From: Sphingomicrobium sediminis
Lineage (GTDB): Bacteria > Pseudomonadota > Alphaproteobacteria > Sphingomonadales > Sphingomonadaceae
NCBI RefSeq assembly: GCF_023805295.1
Contig: NZ_JAMSHT010000001.1
Location: 2,257,310-2,321,309 of the forward strand
DNA length: 64,000 bases
Direction of reading: 5' to 3'
Position numbers and translations under genes: made by a program. Below, in pieces: positions 8,443-19,121 of the stretch (its first letter is position 1; each line of letters begins with the position of its first letter). The notes under the pieces were generated by a model. The model made no database searches, was not told the DNA's origin, and saw only the letters and a list, made by a program, of their open reading frames with translations.

Positions 8443-9221
8443 ATCCCGACCGCTCGGGCAATTATTTCGGCAGTGCCGTGCACCGCCGCATGGCCGGTGG
8501 TATCGGCCTGACGCTGAGCCGGGCTACGGTTGCCCCCGGCGACCTTCCCGAACATGGCCATGACGAGGCGCATTGCGTCCTCGCCGTGGATGCCGGCTAC
8601 CAGAGCCGTGCCAATGACGACGATCCGGCGGCCTCCAGCTTTGCCGTCTACAATCCGCCCGGAACCGAACATCGCGACCGTTTCGTCGCGACGGGCGGGC
8701 GCTTCCTTGCCATCGACCTGCCGCTCGACCTCATCGACCAAGAGGGCGTGCCTGCTGCCTTGCCGTCTGGTCGCGGCAAGACGCAGATCATGGCGATGAT
8801 CGGGCCGGCGCTTGAATGGCATGGCCATGCGCCGCTGATGATCGAAGCGCTGGCGCTGGATCTCGTCGCGGCGATCGACCGCCGACATGAAGCATCGAGC
8901 GCGCCCGACTGGTTCGGGCGGGCGAAAGTCGCGCTCGACGAAGCAGCATCGACGCCGGGCGGCGATGTGCGCTTCGCCGCCGCGCGCTGCGGCGTCCATC
9001 CGGTACATTTCGCGCGGGTTTGGCGCCGCGAGACCGGCGAGGCGCCTGCGCGCAGCCTGCTACGGCGACGCGCCTCCATGGCGATGGCGCGGATGCAGCG
9101 CGACCGCGCGCTTGGCGATATCGCGCATGAATGCGGCTTTGCCGACCAGGCGCATATGAGCCGGACCATCCGCAGCCTCGTCGGCACGACCCCGCGCCGA
9201 TTGCAGCAGGAATTTTTCTGA
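8421..9221 (+). CDS. AraC-family transcriptional regulator
   Basis: The C-terminal 100 residues carry two helix-turn-helix units: [20 protein letters not shown] and [20 protein letters not shown], ending GTTPRRLQQ, the signature of AraC DNA-binding domains. The N-terminal part has a cupin-like phrase, [18 protein letters not shown]. The start is uncertain: the ATG at 8490 gives about 243 residues, but similarity seems to begin before it ([12 protein letters not shown]), so I favour the ATG at 8421, which overlaps the end of clpS by 22 bases. The effector and target are unknown; the serine hydrolase gene 69 bases downstream is a possible target. Confidence 0.78.
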   Translation: MHAGKGLNPDRSGNYFGSAVHRRMAGGIGLTLSRATVAPGDLPEHGHDEAHCVLAVDAGYQSRANDDDPAASSFAVYNPPGTEHRDRFVATGGRFLAIDLPLDLIDQEGVPAALPSGRGKTQIMAMIGPALEWHGHAPLMIEALALDLVAAIDRRHEASSAPDWFGRAKVALDEAASTPGGDVRFAAARCGVHPVHFARVWRRETGEAPARSLLRRRASMAMARMQRDRALGDIAHECGFADQAHMSRTIRSLVGTTPRRLQQEFF

Positions 9222-9290
9222 ACGAGGTTGCGAATATTCAAGACGTAAGCGTATTGGTCAAATAATACAGCTCGCCAAAGGAGACTGTTG

Positions 9291-10343
9291 ATGACCAAAT
9301 TGCATGTACCCGTTTCGCTGGCGATCGCGCTGGCCGCCATTCCCGCCCCCGTTACCGCCCAGCCCGTCGATTTCGCTGCAGTCGATGCGTCGATCGAGGC
9401 GGGCGACTTCGAACAAGTGACGAGTGTCGTTATCTGGCAGGACGGCGAGATCCTGCACGAGGCCTATTATGCCGGCGATGCCGAGACGCGGCGCAACACG
9501 CGTTCGGCCACCAAGACGGTGACGGCCATGCTGGTCGGCGCGGCGATTGGCGAGGGGCATCTCGATAGTGTCGCCCAACCGCTCTTCCCCTTCTTCGCCG
9601 ACCGTGGCCCCAACCTCTATCCCGACCCCCGCAAGCAGGCCGCCCCGATCGAGGATTTCCTCACCATGTCGAGCCTCCTCGAATGCAATGACGAGAACCA
9701 GTTTTCGCGCGGCAATGAGGAGAAGATGTATCTCATCGAGGATTGGGCGGGTTTCGCGCTCGACCTGCCGGTGCGCGGCTTTCCGGCTTGGGAACCCAAG
9801 CCCGGGGATCGCCCCTATGGCCGGGCCTTTTCCTATTGCACGGCAGGGGTGACGCTGACCGGCGCCATGCTCGAGCGGGCGACCGGCGAGAGCCTGCCCG
9901 ATTTCGCACGCCGCACGCTCCATGAACCGCTCGGCATTGCCGAACCCGAATGGCAATTTGCGCCGCTGGGCTTCGCGCAGGGTGGGGGAGGGGCCGGCTA
10001 TCGCAGCCGCGACCTCCTGCAATTCGGGCGGCTGTTGCTCGGCAAGGGCGAGGTGGATGGCGTGCGCGTCCTGCCTGCCGATTATGCCGAAGCGATGGTG
10101 ACGCCCAAGGCGCAGGTCATGCCCGGCTTCGACTATGGCTACCTCACCTGGCTGCCGACCTTCGAGGTCGCGGGCGAACAGGTACCGACCTATGCGATGA
10201 ACGGCGCGGGCGGCAATCGCGTCACCGTGGTGCCCGGGCGCAATGCGGTGATCGTCATCACGACCGAGAATTTCAACGTTCGCCAGCCGCATGCCATCAC
10301 CGACCGGCTGCTGACCGAGCATCTCATGCCATTGCTCGACTAG
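9291..10343 (+). CDS. Exported serine hydrolase, beta-lactamase/class C superfamily
   Basis: A 350-residue protein with a Sec signal peptide (cleavage likely after PVTA, about residue 23). The class C beta-lactamase fold motif SxxK is SATK in [11 protein letters not shown], and a Tyr-containing second motif is near [11 protein letters not shown]. It belongs with serine hydrolases and esterases (PF00144) rather than true beta-lactamases; no KTG box is obvious, and HNRV-type residues appear as GGNRVTV near the end. The AAGGAGA ribosome site lies seven bases before the ATG at 9291. It acts in the periplasm or outside; substrate unknown. Confidence 0.83.
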   Translation: MTKLHVPVSLAIALAAIPAPVTAQPVDFAAVDASIEAGDFEQVTSVVIWQDGEILHEAYYAGDAETRRNTRSATKTVTAMLVGAAIGEGHLDSVAQPLFPFFADRGPNLYPDPRKQAAPIEDFLTMSSLLECNDENQFSRGNEEKMYLIEDWAGFALDLPVRGFPAWEPKPGDRPYGRAFSYCTAGVTLTGAMLERATGESLPDFARRTLHEPLGIAEPEWQFAPLGFAQGGGGAGYRSRDLLQFGRLLLGKGEVDGVRVLPADYAEAMVTPKAQVMPGFDYGYLTWLPTFEVAGEQVPTYAMNGAGGNRVTVVPGRNAVIVITTENFNVRQPHAITDRLLTEHLMPLLD

Positions 10344-10361
10344 GTCCCGCGCCCTTGTGTT

Positions 10362-10386
10362 CCCCGCCATCCGCTTTATGGCGGGG
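10362..10386 (+). promoter_or_regulatory. Hairpin overlapping the murA ribosome-binding site
   Basis: CCCCGCCAT (10362-10370) pairs perfectly with ATGGCGGGG (10378-10386) around a seven-base loop. The 3' arm contains the GGGG of the only visible murA Shine-Dalgarno (GGGGAG, 10383-10388), five bases before the ATG. There is no T-run after it, so it is not a normal intrinsic terminator for the upstream gene. It may control murA translation; that is inference. Confidence 0.5.
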
Positions 10387-10390
10387 AGCC

Positions 10391-11674
10391 ATGGACTCAA
10401 TCTGGATCGAAGGCGGCAAGACGCTCGAGGGGAAAATCCCCATTTCGGGCGCCAAGAATGCCGCGCTGACGCTCATTCCCTGCGCTCTGCTCACCGACGA
10501 GCCGCTGACGCTGGGCAACCTTCCCCGCCTCGCCGATGTCGACAGTTTCGGCCATTTGATGAACGAGCTTGGCGTCTCGACGCAGGTCTCGGGCAAGAAG
10601 GCGGGCGAGTTCAAGCGCAAGATCACCTATTCGGGCGCGGACATTTCCTCGACCGTCGCGCCCTACGAGCTGGTGCGCAAGATGCGTGCGTCGATCCTGG
10701 TGCTCGGCCCGATGCTGGCGCGGATGGGCGAGGCGACCGTGTCGCTGCCCGGCGGCTGCGCCATTGGCGACCGGCCCATCGACCTGCACCTGAAGGCGCT
10801 GGAAGCCATGGGTGCGGAGATCGAGCTGGCCGAGGGCTATGTCAAAGCGACCGCCCCCAAGGGCAAGCTGCCCGGCGGCGACTTCGAGTTTCCCGTGGTG
10901 TCGGTCGGTGCGACCGAAAATGCGGTGATGGGCGCCGTGCTGTGCGAAGGAACGACCCAGCTGTTCAACGCCGCGCGCGAGCCCGAGATCGTCGACCTGT
11001 GCAACTGCCTGGTCGCGATGGGCGCGGATATCGAGGGGATCGGCTCCTCACATCTCACCATCAAGGGCGTCGAGGCGCTGCACGGCGCGGACTATGAAGT
11101 CATGCCCGACCGGATCGAGGCGGGCAGCTATGCCTGCGCGGCCGGGATTACGGGCGGCTCGATCGAATTGGTCGGCGCGCGCGCATCCGACATGCTGGCG
11201 ACCACCAATGCGCTCGCTGCGGCAGGCATGCTCACCGAATTTACCGACGACGGCATCAAGGTCACCGCGACCGAGAAGCTGCGCCCGCTGGCCATTTCGA
11301 CCGCGCCCTATCCGGGCTTTGCGACCGACATGCAGGCACAGTTCATGGCGATGATGACGCTGGCCGACGGCGACAGCTATCTCGAGGAAACGATCTTCGA
11401 AAATCGCTACATGCACGTGCCCGAACTGCGCCGCATGGGCGCGGAGATCGAGACGCGCGGACGCAGCGCCATCGTGCGCGGCGTCGACGGCCTGACGGGG
11501 GCAAAGGTGATGGCCACTGACCTTCGCGCTTCTATGAGCCTTGTTATCGCCGGGCTGGCGGCAAAGGGCGAAACCGAAGTCCTGCGCGTCTACCATCTCG
11601 ACCGCGGATACGAGCGACTGGAAGAAAAGCTGGCCGGCGTTGGCGCAACGATCGAGCGGCGCTCGGGCGGCTAA
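10391..11674 (+). CDS. murA: UDP-N-acetylglucosamine 1-carboxyvinyltransferase
   Basis: First committed step of peptidoglycan precursor synthesis: transfers enolpyruvate from PEP to UDP-GlcNAc in the cytoplasm. The 427-residue length is normal. The start [20 protein letters not shown] and [14 protein letters not shown] match MurA; the catalytic loop Cys is in [10 protein letters not shown] (about residue 123, equivalent to Cys115 of E. coli, the fosfomycin target). [14 protein letters not shown] and the end [18 protein letters not shown] complete the family pattern. The open frame extends far upstream inside the previous gene, but the ATG at 10391 is the true start by similarity. Confidence 0.96.
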   Translation: MDSIWIEGGKTLEGKIPISGAKNAALTLIPCALLTDEPLTLGNLPRLADVDSFGHLMNELGVSTQVSGKKAGEFKRKITYSGADISSTVAPYELVRKMRASILVLGPMLARMGEATVSLPGGCAIGDRPIDLHLKALEAMGAEIELAEGYVKATAPKGKLPGGDFEFPVVSVGATENAVMGAVLCEGTTQLFNAAREPEIVDLCNCLVAMGADIEGIGSSHLTIKGVEALHGADYEVMPDRIEAGSYACAAGITGGSIELVGARASDMLATTNALAAAGMLTEFTDDGIKVTATEKLRPLAISTAPYPGFATDMQAQFMAMMTLADGDSYLEETIFENRYMHVPELRRMGAEIETRGRSAIVRGVDGLTGAKVMATDLRASMSLVIAGLAAKGETEVLRVYHLDRGYERLEEKLAGVGATIERRSGG

Positions 11675-12927
11675 ACCCCGAAATGATGCAACGCGTGGAG
11701 CGTTAGGCCGACCAGGCCGCCGACCAATGTCCCGTTGATGCGGATGAATTGGAGGTCGCGGCCAACCGCGCCTTCGAGACGTTCGGTGACCGTCGTCGCA
11801 TCCCATGATTTGACCGTGTCGCTGACCAGGGTGACGATGGCGTCGCCATAGCTGGCCGCCGCGCCGACAGCCGTGCGGCGGGCGAAGCGATTGATCGCTT
11901 TCTTGAGGCGCTCATCCTCCTCGAGGCTCTTGCCGATCGACTGCAGCACGTCGCCCAGTTGCCCGGCCATCACCGCGTCGGGATCGTGCGCGCTGTCGAT
12001 GATCGACTTGCGGAAGCGCTGCCACAGATCGTCGAGCCAGAGCGCGACCGACGAATTGTCGATGGCCTTCACCTTCCATGCCTCGACCTTGGCCTGCAGC
12101 TCGGGATCGGTCTGGAGGTTGTTGGCAAGGTCGGCGAGCTGCTGCTCGATCTTGATCCGCACCGGATGGCCGGGATCGGCGGCCATGTCGTGGAACAGCT
12201 TGCGCAGGCCCTCGACAATCGAATTGGCGATCTTCTCATCGACCGTGGCCATGCGCAGGATCCAGCTGGTCCGCTTGTAGACCATGTCGCGGATCATGCT
12301 TTCATTGTCGTCCAAGGCGTTGGCGAGATAGAGCACCGCTTTGTCGATGACGGGCAGGTGCCGGTCCTCGTTGATCGCCACCGCCATGGCGCGGCCGATG
12401 ACGGGGGAGATTTCCATGCGCTTGAGGCGGCCCGCAATGGCGCCCTTGGCAATGCCGCCCAAACGCTCGTCATCGAGGCTTTCGAAGGCATCGGCGATGA
12501 GGCGGCTGGCGCCCGCGCGCATGCGGCCTTCGCCGGCACTGGGGCGAGCGAGGAAGCGTCCGGCAGCGCCCGCCACGTCGGTCCGGCGCATCCGCCGCGC
12601 GATGACCGGCGGGGTCAGGAAATTCTGGCGGATGAAGCGCGACAGCGCGTTGCCGATGCGATCCTTGTTGTTGGGGATGATCGCGGTGTGCGGGATGGGT
12701 ATGCCGAGCGGGTGACGGAACAAGGCCGTGACCGCAAACCAGTCGGCAAAGGCGCCAACCATCGCGGCCTCGGCGAAGGCATTGACCCATTCGAGCGCGG
12801 GATATTGCGGGATGAAGGCGCGGCTCGTGAAATAGAGCGCGATCATCAGGACGAGCAGGCCGGTCGCCAGCCGTTTCATGCCGCCGGCGCCGGGCTGGTC
12901 GGTGCGAAGGGGGGCAGGACCGTTCAT
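11671..12927 (-). CDS. DUF445 membrane-anchored protein
   Basis: A 418-residue protein of the DUF445 family. A single N-terminal membrane helix ([20 protein letters not shown], about residues 16-35) is followed by the family signature [21 protein letters not shown] and [22 protein letters not shown]. The rest is long amphipathic helices, and a hydrophobic C-terminal segment ([15 protein letters not shown]) closes the protein. The ATG at 12927 follows a GTG at 12930. It overlaps murA at the 3' ends by four bases. Function is unknown for the family. Confidence 0.85.
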   Translation of the reverse strand: MNGPAPLRTDQPGAGGMKRLATGLLVLMIALYFTSRAFIPQYPALEWVNAFAEAAMVGAFADWFAVTALFRHPLGIPIPHTAIIPNNKDRIGNALSRFIRQNFLTPPVIARRMRRTDVAGAAGRFLARPSAGEGRMRAGASRLIADAFESLDDERLGGIAKGAIAGRLKRMEISPVIGRAMAVAINEDRHLPVIDKAVLYLANALDDNESMIRDMVYKRTSWILRMATVDEKIANSIVEGLRKLFHDMAADPGHPVRIKIEQQLADLANNLQTDPELQAKVEAWKVKAIDNSSVALWLDDLWQRFRKSIIDSAHDPDAVMAGQLGDVLQSIGKSLEEDERLKKAINRFARRTAVGAAASYGDAIVTLVSDTVKSWDATTVTERLEGAVGRDLQFIRINGTLVGGLVGLTLHALHHFGV

Positions 12928-12960
12928 CACTGCCTCCCTAACGCAGGTGCCTCAGGAAAG

Positions 12961-15900
12961 TCACTCGGCAGGCAGCATTCCCGGCCGGTCGTCGCCGGGA
13001 AGCTCCGGCGAGCGCGGGCCTTCGAGGCGCCGGTCTTCATTCTCGTTGACGAGGCCGCCGAAGCGCTTGGCGATCTTCTTCTCGATATCGATGGCGAGGC
13101 TGAAGAAGGCCGGCACGAGCAGCAGGGTCAGCACGGTCGAGAAGATGAGGCCGCCAATCACCGACCAGCCCATCGGCGCGCGCCAGGACGAGTCGCCATG
13201 GAGCGAGAGCGCGATCGGGATCATGCCCGCGACCATCGCGACCGTGGTCATGACGATCGGCTGGGCACGCTTGTGGCCGGCTTCGTGGATCGCCTCGTCC
13301 TTCTCCATGCCGCCTTCCATCATGTCGAGCGCGAAATCGACCAGCAGGATCGAGTTCTTGGCGACGATGCCGAGCAGCAGGAGGATGCCGATGAAGACCG
13401 GCAGCGAGACGCTCATGCCCGCAAGGTGGAGCGCGACGGCTGCACCCAGGGGCGCGAGCAGCAGCGAGCCCATGTTCACGAACGGCGCGAGGAAGCGGCG
13501 GTAGAGCAGCACCAGCACCGCGAACATCAGCATGATGCCCGCGCCGACGGCGATGACGAAGTTGCGCAGCAACTCGGCCTGCCACTTGGCTTCGCCCAGT
13601 TCGAGCTCCTGCACGCCCTGCGGCAGGTTGGCGATGGTCGGCAGCTGCTGGACCAGTGCGCGCGCTTCGCCGATGGCGACGCCTTGCGCGACGTCGGTGC
13701 CGATGGCGATGCGACGTTGCTGGTCGGTGCGCTGGATCGAGGTGGGACCGGCACCGAAGCTGATGTCGGCAACCGACTTCAGCGGCACCGAACCGCCCGA
13801 ATTGGTCGGCACCGGCAGGTTGAGGAGCGTATCGATATTCTCGCGCTCTTCTTCCGACAATGCGACGCGGATCGGGATTTGGCGATCCGACAGACTGAAG
13901 CGGGCGCTATTCTGTTCGATGTCGCCCAAGGTCGCGATGCGGATCGTCTGCGAGAGCGAGATGGTCGAGACACCGAGGTCCGCGGCGAGGTCGAAGCGCG
14001 GCGTGATGTTGATTTCGGGACGGATATCGTCGCCGATCACGCGCGGGCCGACAAATTCCGGACGTGCCGCCATTTCTTCCATGATCTGGTAGGCGGTTTC
14101 CTCGAGCAGCAGCGGGTCGGTCGAGCCGAGATAATAGGTGATCGCCTGACCCGAACCGCCGGGGCCGCCACCGCCCTGGTTCTGGAAGTTGATGCGGGCA
14201 TCGGGGATCTGCGTCAGCGCAGGCGCGAGCTCGCGTTCATATTCGTAGGACGGGTTGGGACGGTCCTCGTTCCAGATCACGTTGACGTTGCCGCGACCGG
14301 TAAAGATGCGCTGGAACACGGCATCGACCTCGGGATGGTCTTCGACGGTCGCAGCGACGCGCTCGACGATGGCAGCGGTCTGCTCGATCGTCGCGCCCGG
14401 GGGCAGCGAGACGTTGATGGTCGACTGGTCGCGATCTTCAAGCGGGCTGAACTCGATCGGCAGCTGGGCGAACAGCATGATGGTGAGGCCGAGCGTCACG
14501 AAGCCGCCGACGACCGCCGAGAGGCGATGGTCGCGCAGGCGCGCACCGATACGCTTCCAGCGATAGACACCGCGCTGGCCCCAGCCATCGCGCTGCTTGG
14601 TGATGGCGCCCCAGATCCCGGCAATCGCCATGAAGACGAAGCTGATGACGATCAGAAGGCCGAGGAAGGTGAAGCCGAAGTCCATGAGGAGCTTCAGGAG
14701 GTCGCCGAAGCCGTCGACGCTGCGGCCGGGCGTGATCACCATGGTGCCGTCGACCATCTCGGACTGCGGACGGAAGAAGGACGAAATGATCAGCAAGGCG
14801 GCAAAGCCCAGCGCGAGATATTCCGGGATTTTCTTGTAGATCGGCTTGCGCTCGGGAACGTCGAGGCCGTTGATGATGTCTTTCGACTTCTTGTTGGACA
14901 GGGTCCAGCCGAGGATCGCCAGATATTTGCGCATCCACCAGCTATTGCCATGTTCCGCTTCACCCTCGGCGCGCAGGAAATAGGCTGCCATCAATGGCGT
15001 GATCATGCGCGCGACAAGGAGCGACATGATGACCGCGAGCACGACGGTATAGCCGAAATTCTGGAAGAACTGGCCCGAAATGCCGGGCATCATGGCGACC
15101 GGCAGGAAGACCGCGACGATGGTCATGGTGGTGGCAAGCACCGCCAGCCCGATCTCGTCGGCAGCGTCGATCGATGCCTGATAGGCGGACTTGCCCATCC
15201 GCATATGTCTGACGATATTCTCGATCTCCACGATCGCGTCATCGACCAACACCCCGGCCACCAAAGCGAGCGCGAGCAGGCTGAGGAAGTTGAGGTTGAT
15301 GCTCATCAGATCCATGAAGAAGAAGGCCGGGATCGCCGACAAGGGGATCGCGACCGCAGCGATGATCGTCGCGCGGAAGTCGCGAAGGAAAAGGAAGACG
15401 ACGAGGACCGCCAGCACCGCGCCTTCGATGAGCGCGGTCATCGAGCTGGTATATTGGATCTTGGTATAGTCCACATTGTTCGAAATCTCGATGAAGTCGA
15501 TGCGCGGATCATCGCGTTCGATGCGCTGCAATTCGGCCCAGCCATCATCATAGGCGGTGACGTCCGAGGCGCCCTTGGCGCGGCTGAAGTTGAAGACGAC
15601 GACTTCCTCGCCATTCATGCGCGCATAGCTGGTCTGCTCTGACGCGGCATCGCGCACTTCGGCAATCTCGCTGAGGCGCACGGTGCGCCCACCCGAGGTC
15701 GGGATACGAGTATCGGCGAGCGCGGCCGCGGTCGCGGCGTTGCCGAGGATGCGGACGGTCTGGCGCGAGCCGGCAAGTTCGGTGGCACCGCCGGCAGCGT
15801 TGATGTTGAGCTGGCGCAGCTGCGAATTGACCTGCGCGGCGGTGATGCCCTGCGCCTGGAGCGCGCGCGGATCGAGGATGACGCTGATTTCGCGATCGAC

Positions 15901-16449
15901 GCCGCCGAAGCGGCTGACCTCGGCAATGCCCTCGACGCCGAGCAGGCGGCGCGAGACGTCATTGTCGATATACCAGGAAAGCTGTTCCAGCGTCATGTCG
16001 GTGGTGCGCGCGGCGATGAAGGAAAGGCTGCCGCCGCCGCCAATGTCGACGCGGCTCACGCGCGGCTCGAGGATGCCGGCGGGCAGGTCGCCGCGGATCT
16101 GCGCGATGGCGTTGCGCACATCGTTGACGGCGCGATCGACCGGAGTGCCGATCTCGAACTGGACGAAGGTGTTGGTGAAGCCCTCGTTGACCGAGCTGTT
16201 GATCTCGTCGACGCCCTCGATGCCGCGCACGGCGGCTTCGACACGCTGCGTGATCTGGTTCTCCATTTCCTCGGGCGCGGCGCCAGGCTGGCTGATGCCG
16301 ACATTGGCCGCCGGGAAATCGATGTCCGGATTGTTGGTCACCTCCATGCGGACGAAGGCGATGATCCCGGCAACCAGCAAAATCGTGAACAGCACGATCG
16401 GCGGCACCGGATTGCGGATGCTCCATGCCGAAATGTTGCGGAAATTCAT
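12961..16449 (-). CDS. RND efflux permease (HAE-1/AcrB-like) with central insertion
   Basis: Inner-membrane proton-driven efflux pump of 1,162 residues. The N-terminus ([20 protein letters not shown]) and first helix are typical; TM4 carries the proton-relay pair in [19 protein letters not shown], and [17 protein letters not shown] and [17 protein letters not shown] are present. Ordinary members have about 1,030-1,050 residues. The extra length is an insertion of about 120 residues between TM6 and TM7 (roughly 515-635), with two additional hydrophobic helices and charged linkers. The adaptor gene is directly upstream on the same strand; no outer-membrane channel gene is next to them. Confidence 0.9.
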   Translation of the reverse strand: MNFRNISAWSIRNPVPPIVLFTILLVAGIIAFVRMEVTNNPDIDFPAANVGISQPGAAPEEMENQITQRVEAAVRGIEGVDEINSSVNEGFTNTFVQFEIGTPVDRAVNDVRNAIAQIRGDLPAGILEPRVSRVDIGGGGSLSFIAARTTDMTLEQLSWYIDNDVSRRLLGVEGIAEVSRFGGVDREISVILDPRALQAQGITAAQVNSQLRQLNINAAGGATELAGSRQTVRILGNAATAAALADTRIPTSGGRTVRLSEIAEVRDAASEQTSYARMNGEEVVVFNFSRAKGASDVTAYDDGWAELQRIERDDPRIDFIEISNNVDYTKIQYTSSMTALIEGAVLAVLVVFLFLRDFRATIIAAVAIPLSAIPAFFFMDLMSINLNFLSLLALALVAGVLVDDAIVEIENIVRHMRMGKSAYQASIDAADEIGLAVLATTMTIVAVFLPVAMMPGISGQFFQNFGYTVVLAVIMSLLVARMITPLMAAYFLRAEGEAEHGNSWWMRKYLAILGWTLSNKKSKDIINGLDVPERKPIYKKIPEYLALGFAALLIISSFFRPQSEMVDGTMVITPGRSVDGFGDLLKLLMDFGFTFLGLLIVISFVFMAIAGIWGAITKQRDGWGQRGVYRWKRIGARLRDHRLSAVVGGFVTLGLTIMLFAQLPIEFSPLEDRDQSTINVSLPPGATIEQTAAIVERVAATVEDHPEVDAVFQRIFTGRGNVNVIWNEDRPNPSYEYERELAPALTQIPDARINFQNQGGGGPGGSGQAITYYLGSTDPLLLEETAYQIMEEMAARPEFVGPRVIGDDIRPEINITPRFDLAADLGVSTISLSQTIRIATLGDIEQNSARFSLSDRQIPIRVALSEEERENIDTLLNLPVPTNSGGSVPLKSVADISFGAGPTSIQRTDQQRRIAIGTDVAQGVAIGEARALVQQLPTIANLPQGVQELELGEAKWQAELLRNFVIAVGAGIMLMFAVLVLLYRRFLAPFVNMGSLLLAPLGAAVALHLAGMSVSLPVFIGILLLLGIVAKNSILLVDFALDMMEGGMEKDEAIHEAGHKRAQPIVMTTVAMVAGMIPIALSLHGDSSWRAPMGWSVIGGLIFSTVLTLLLVPAFFSLAIDIEKKIAKRFGGLVNENEDRRLEGPRSPELPGDDRPGMLPAE

Positions 16450-16475
16450 GATGCTGGCTCCAGATTCAAATACGC

Positions 16476-17717
16476 TTAGCGGACTTCGGCTTCTTCGTCG
16501 GTCTCGGCTGCCGCCCCGGGCATTTCGCTCGCGGCGGGTTCGACCACCGGCGTGACGGCACGGCCCTCGGTAAGGAACGCGCCGGCGCGGCTGACGATGC
16601 GTTCGCCGCCGGTGATGCCGCTGGCGATGGTAACGCCGCGATCATCGACCGTGCCGATCGTTACGTCGCGGCGCGCGACCGTATCGTTCTCGGTGACGAT
16701 ATAGACATAGTTGCCATTAGCATCGGCGAGTACTGCCGACTGCGGCAGCAGCGGGGCCGTCGTCGCGCCGGCGCCGATCCGCGCTTCGGCAAAACCGCCG
16801 GGACGGATGGCCGAGTCGTAGGGGATGGCGATGCGCACTTCACCCTGGCGGCTCTGCGGGTCGATGACTGGCGACACCTGCCAGATCTGGCCGACAAATT
16901 CGCGGTCGGTGCCGGTCGGGATGATCGTGGCGGGCATGCCGACGCTGACGTTGGCGAGGTCTTCCTGGCTCAGCACCGCGCGCATTTCCATTTCGCCGCC
17001 ACGGGCCATGCGGAACGCGTTGGGCGTGCCGCCGCCGACGACCTGGCCGACTTCGATGTTGCGCTCGAGGATCAGGCCCGACGTGGGGGCGCGAATGTCG
17101 AGCAAGCCGATCGAGGCCTGGGTCTGGCGCAGCTGGGCGCGGGCGACTTCGACCCGCGCGACTGCGGCGTCGTAAGTGGCCTGGCGGCGGTCGATATCGG
17201 CTTGGCTGACAAAGCCACGCTCGACCAGCTGCTGGGCGCGTTCGAGTTCGTTCTTGGCAAGCGCGGCATCGGCCTGCGCGGCGGCGATGCTGGCACGCTG
17301 CTGGGCGGCCTGCTGGACCTGCACGTCGCGCTCGATCGAGGCGAGCAGCTGGCCCTGGCGGACCCAGTCGCCGGCCTCGACGAGGACGCGGGTGACACGG
17401 CCACCCTGGCCGGAAATGCCGACCGACTGGTCGCGGCGCGCGGCCAGCGTGCCGGAGGTCACGATGGTACGACCGATTTCGGTATTGCCGGGGACGATGA
17501 CGGTGACGCTGGGGGCCTGGCGGTTGCTGGAGGCACCCTGGGCACCGGCCGGACCGGTTTCCTCTTCGCCGCCCATCAGATAAAAGGCCGCCAGCAGGGC
17601 GCCGATGACGAGAATGATGCCGACGATGAGCGCCAAGCGACGGCGCTTGCGGTCGCGTTCGTAATTTTCGTCTTCGATAGCGGGCGTGCCGATCGTCGTT
17701 TCGCGGTTCATGACCAT
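16476..17717 (-). CDS. RND efflux periplasmic adaptor (membrane fusion protein)
   Basis: Couples the RND permease to an outer-membrane channel. About 413 residues: a basic cytoplasmic lead, one membrane anchor (LALIVGIILVIGALLAAFYL), then a barrel-sandwich hybrid domain (GISGQGGRVTRVLVEAGDWV), a coiled-coil hairpin of Ala/Gln/Arg-rich heptads (about residues 145-215), the second lipoyl half (IRAPTSGLILERNIEVG) and beta-barrel domains. It has no lipobox, so it is anchored by the helix. An in-frame GTG at 17747 is an alternative start. The gene lies 26 bases before the permease gene in the same operon. Confidence 0.9.
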   Translation of the reverse strand: MVMNRETTIGTPAIEDENYERDRKRRRLALIVGIILVIGALLAAFYLMGGEEETGPAGAQGASSNRQAPSVTVIVPGNTEIGRTIVTSGTLAARRDQSVGISGQGGRVTRVLVEAGDWVRQGQLLASIERDVQVQQAAQQRASIAAAQADAALAKNELERAQQLVERGFVSQADIDRRQATYDAAVARVEVARAQLRQTQASIGLLDIRAPTSGLILERNIEVGQVVGGGTPNAFRMARGGEMEMRAVLSQEDLANVSVGMPATIIPTGTDREFVGQIWQVSPVIDPQSRQGEVRIAIPYDSAIRPGGFAEARIGAGATTAPLLPQSAVLADANGNYVYIVTENDTVARRDVTIGTVDDRGVTIASGITGGERIVSRAGAFLTEGRAVTPVVEPAASEMPGAAAETDEEAEVR

Positions 17718-17947
17718 TTTTCCCAAAAAATCCCCATTGCTGGACACGCCACTATTGATGCGCGCGCGAGCCGTATCATGTTCCTAGCACAGTTGCACCG
17801 CTTAACCGCATCGCCTTTGCCAGCGCGCCGGTCTTTTCGACAAACGGTCATGGGCTTGTCGCATCGGCGCCGCAATGCTCTAAGATCGGCAACGCGACAA
17901 TTGCGGGAAGTCTAGGGAAAACCCGCGCAACAGAGGGAGTTTGGGTG

Positions 17948-18214
17948 ATGGATTTGTTGACTGAACATGGGTGGCTGGCCTGGATCATCATCGGGCTTGT
18001 TGCAGGCGGGATCGCCAAGCTCATCATGCCGGGCAAGGATCCGGGCGGCTGCCTCGTCACGATGATCCTCGGCATTGCCGGCGCGGTCGTCGCCGGTTTC
18101 CTCGGCCGCGCGGTCGGTTTCTACGATGCCGGAGAAGGCGCGAGCTGGATCGGCGCTATCGTCGGCGCGCTGATCATCCTCTTCATCTACCGGATGGTCG
18201 TGAAAAAGCGCTAA
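17948..18214 (+). CDS. GlsB/YeaQ/YmgE-family stress-associated membrane protein
   Basis: An 88-residue protein with three membrane helices and the Gly-rich family motif GGIAKLIMPGKDPGGCLVTM followed by LGIAGAVVAGFLGR. Family members (transglycosylase-associated, GlsB) are induced by stress; molecular function is unknown. A good ribosome site (AGGGAG) lies nine bases upstream of the ATG; a GTG directly before it is also in frame. It diverges from the RND operon. A second, more distant paralogue lies 1.2 kb away on the opposite strand. Confidence 0.87.
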   Translation: MDLLTEHGWLAWIIIGLVAGGIAKLIMPGKDPGGCLVTMILGIAGAVVAGFLGRAVGFYDAGEGASWIGAIVGALIILFIYRMVVKKR

Positions 18215-18248
18215 GGCGCCACGCACATGCCATTCATCGCTGGTGCAG

Positions 18249-18285
18249 CCGCGCCGTGGCCCTTTGGCGGGCAACGGCGCGGTTT
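18249..18285 (+). terminator. Hairpin with short T-run after the GlsB-like gene
   Basis: CCGCGCCGT (18249-18257) pairs with ACGGCGCGG (18274-18282), and an inner GCCC/GGGC extends the stem. It is followed only by TTT, so it is a weak terminator or an attenuator before the SIMPL gene. Confidence 0.5.
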
Positions 18286-18314
18286 CGCGCGCACATATTT
18301 GAGGGAGATTTGGT

Positions 18315-19046
18315 ATGCGTAACTTGTTGACCCCGGCACTGGCGGGCCTTGCTTTGGCCACGGCCATGCCGACCATGGCGATGGCGCAAAGCGCGCCTGC
18401 GGCCATGAGCGCGGATGCAACGCGGCTCGATATCACCGTCACCGGCAAGGCCACCCGCGTGCCCGATATCGCCGTTATCAATGCCGGTGTGCAGACCCGC
18501 GCGCTGACCGCCTCGGACGCGCTGGCGCAGAATGCGCAGCGGATCGACGCCATGCTCGATGCGCTGGAAGATCTCGGGATCGAGCGCCGCGACATCCAGA
18601 CGCAGCGCATCAATCTCAACGCGCAATATGATTATCGCGATCGCGAGACGCCCAAGTTGACCGGCTATGTTGCCAATAACAGCCTGACGATCCGTTTTCG
18701 CGATATCGAGCAGGCGGGGCGCATCCTCGACATCCTCGTCGCGGAAGGTGCGAACCAGCTTAATGGCCCGACGCTGATGATCGATGATCCGGAAGAGGCG
18801 CTGGACGAGGCGCGGCAGGACGCCATCGCCAAGGGCATGGCCCGCGCCAAGCTCTATGCCGCCGCGATGGGCAAGCGCGTCGCGCGGGTTGTCGTCGTGC
18901 AGGAAGGCGGCGGGCCCATCAATCGGCCGCGCCCGCCCATGGCGATGGCCGAGGCCGATATCGTGACGACCGGATCGCGTACGCAAATCGTGGCCGGCGA
19001 GCAGGACCTTGCGGTGACCCTGTCGATGAGCTTCGACCTAGAATAG
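18315..19046 (+). CDS. Exported SIMPL-domain (DUF541) protein
   Basis: A 243-residue periplasmic protein with a clear Sec signal peptide (cleavage after AMA, about residue 24). The SIMPL/DUF541 domain follows: LDITVTGKATRVPDIAVINA at its beginning, IERRDIQTQRINLNAQYDY in the middle, then LTIRFRDIEQAG and a C-terminal AIAKGMARAKLYAAAMG helix. The family is related to E. coli YggE and mouse SIMPL; in bacteria it has been linked to oxidative or envelope stress, with no defined biochemical activity. A GAGGGAG ribosome site precedes the ATG. Confidence 0.88.
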   Translation: MRNLLTPALAGLALATAMPTMAMAQSAPAAMSADATRLDITVTGKATRVPDIAVINAGVQTRALTASDALAQNAQRIDAMLDALEDLGIERRDIQTQRINLNAQYDYRDRETPKLTGYVANNSLTIRFRDIEQAGRILDILVAEGANQLNGPTLMIDDPEEALDEARQDAIAKGMARAKLYAAAMGKRVARVVVVQEGGGPINRPRPPMAMAEADIVTTGSRTQIVAGEQDLAVTLSMSFDLE

Positions 19047-19066
19047 TCGATCACGCACAAAGAAAG

Positions 19067-19098
19067 GGCCGAGATGCCTTGGCGGCGTCCCGGCCCAT
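19067..19098. terminator. Hairpin between two convergent genes
   Basis: GGGCCG and CGGCCC arms flank an inner GCC/GGC pairing between the convergent SIMPL and GlsB-like genes. There are short T-rich or A-rich flanks on both sides, so it could serve both strands; the stem is imperfect. Confidence 0.45.
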
Positions 19099-19121
19099 TT
19101 CATTCGGTCTGCGCTGAGGCT

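Noticed and set aside
9291..10343. Serine hydrolase as an antibiotic-inactivating beta-lactamase
   Set aside because: It shares the SxxK fold motif with class C enzymes but lacks a clear KTG box and resembles esterase or hydrolase members, so a resistance claim is not supported.
9950..10390. Upstream extension of the murA frame
   Set aside because: The frame is open to 9950 but overlaps the serine hydrolase gene in another phase. MurA similarity begins exactly at the ATG at 10391.
11959..15642. A 1,227-codon open frame on the plus strand
   Set aside because: It runs antisense to the DUF445 and RND permease genes, whose motifs are intact. Its translation is Arg/Asp/His-rich with no recognisable domain, as expected for a shadow frame in GC-rich DNA.
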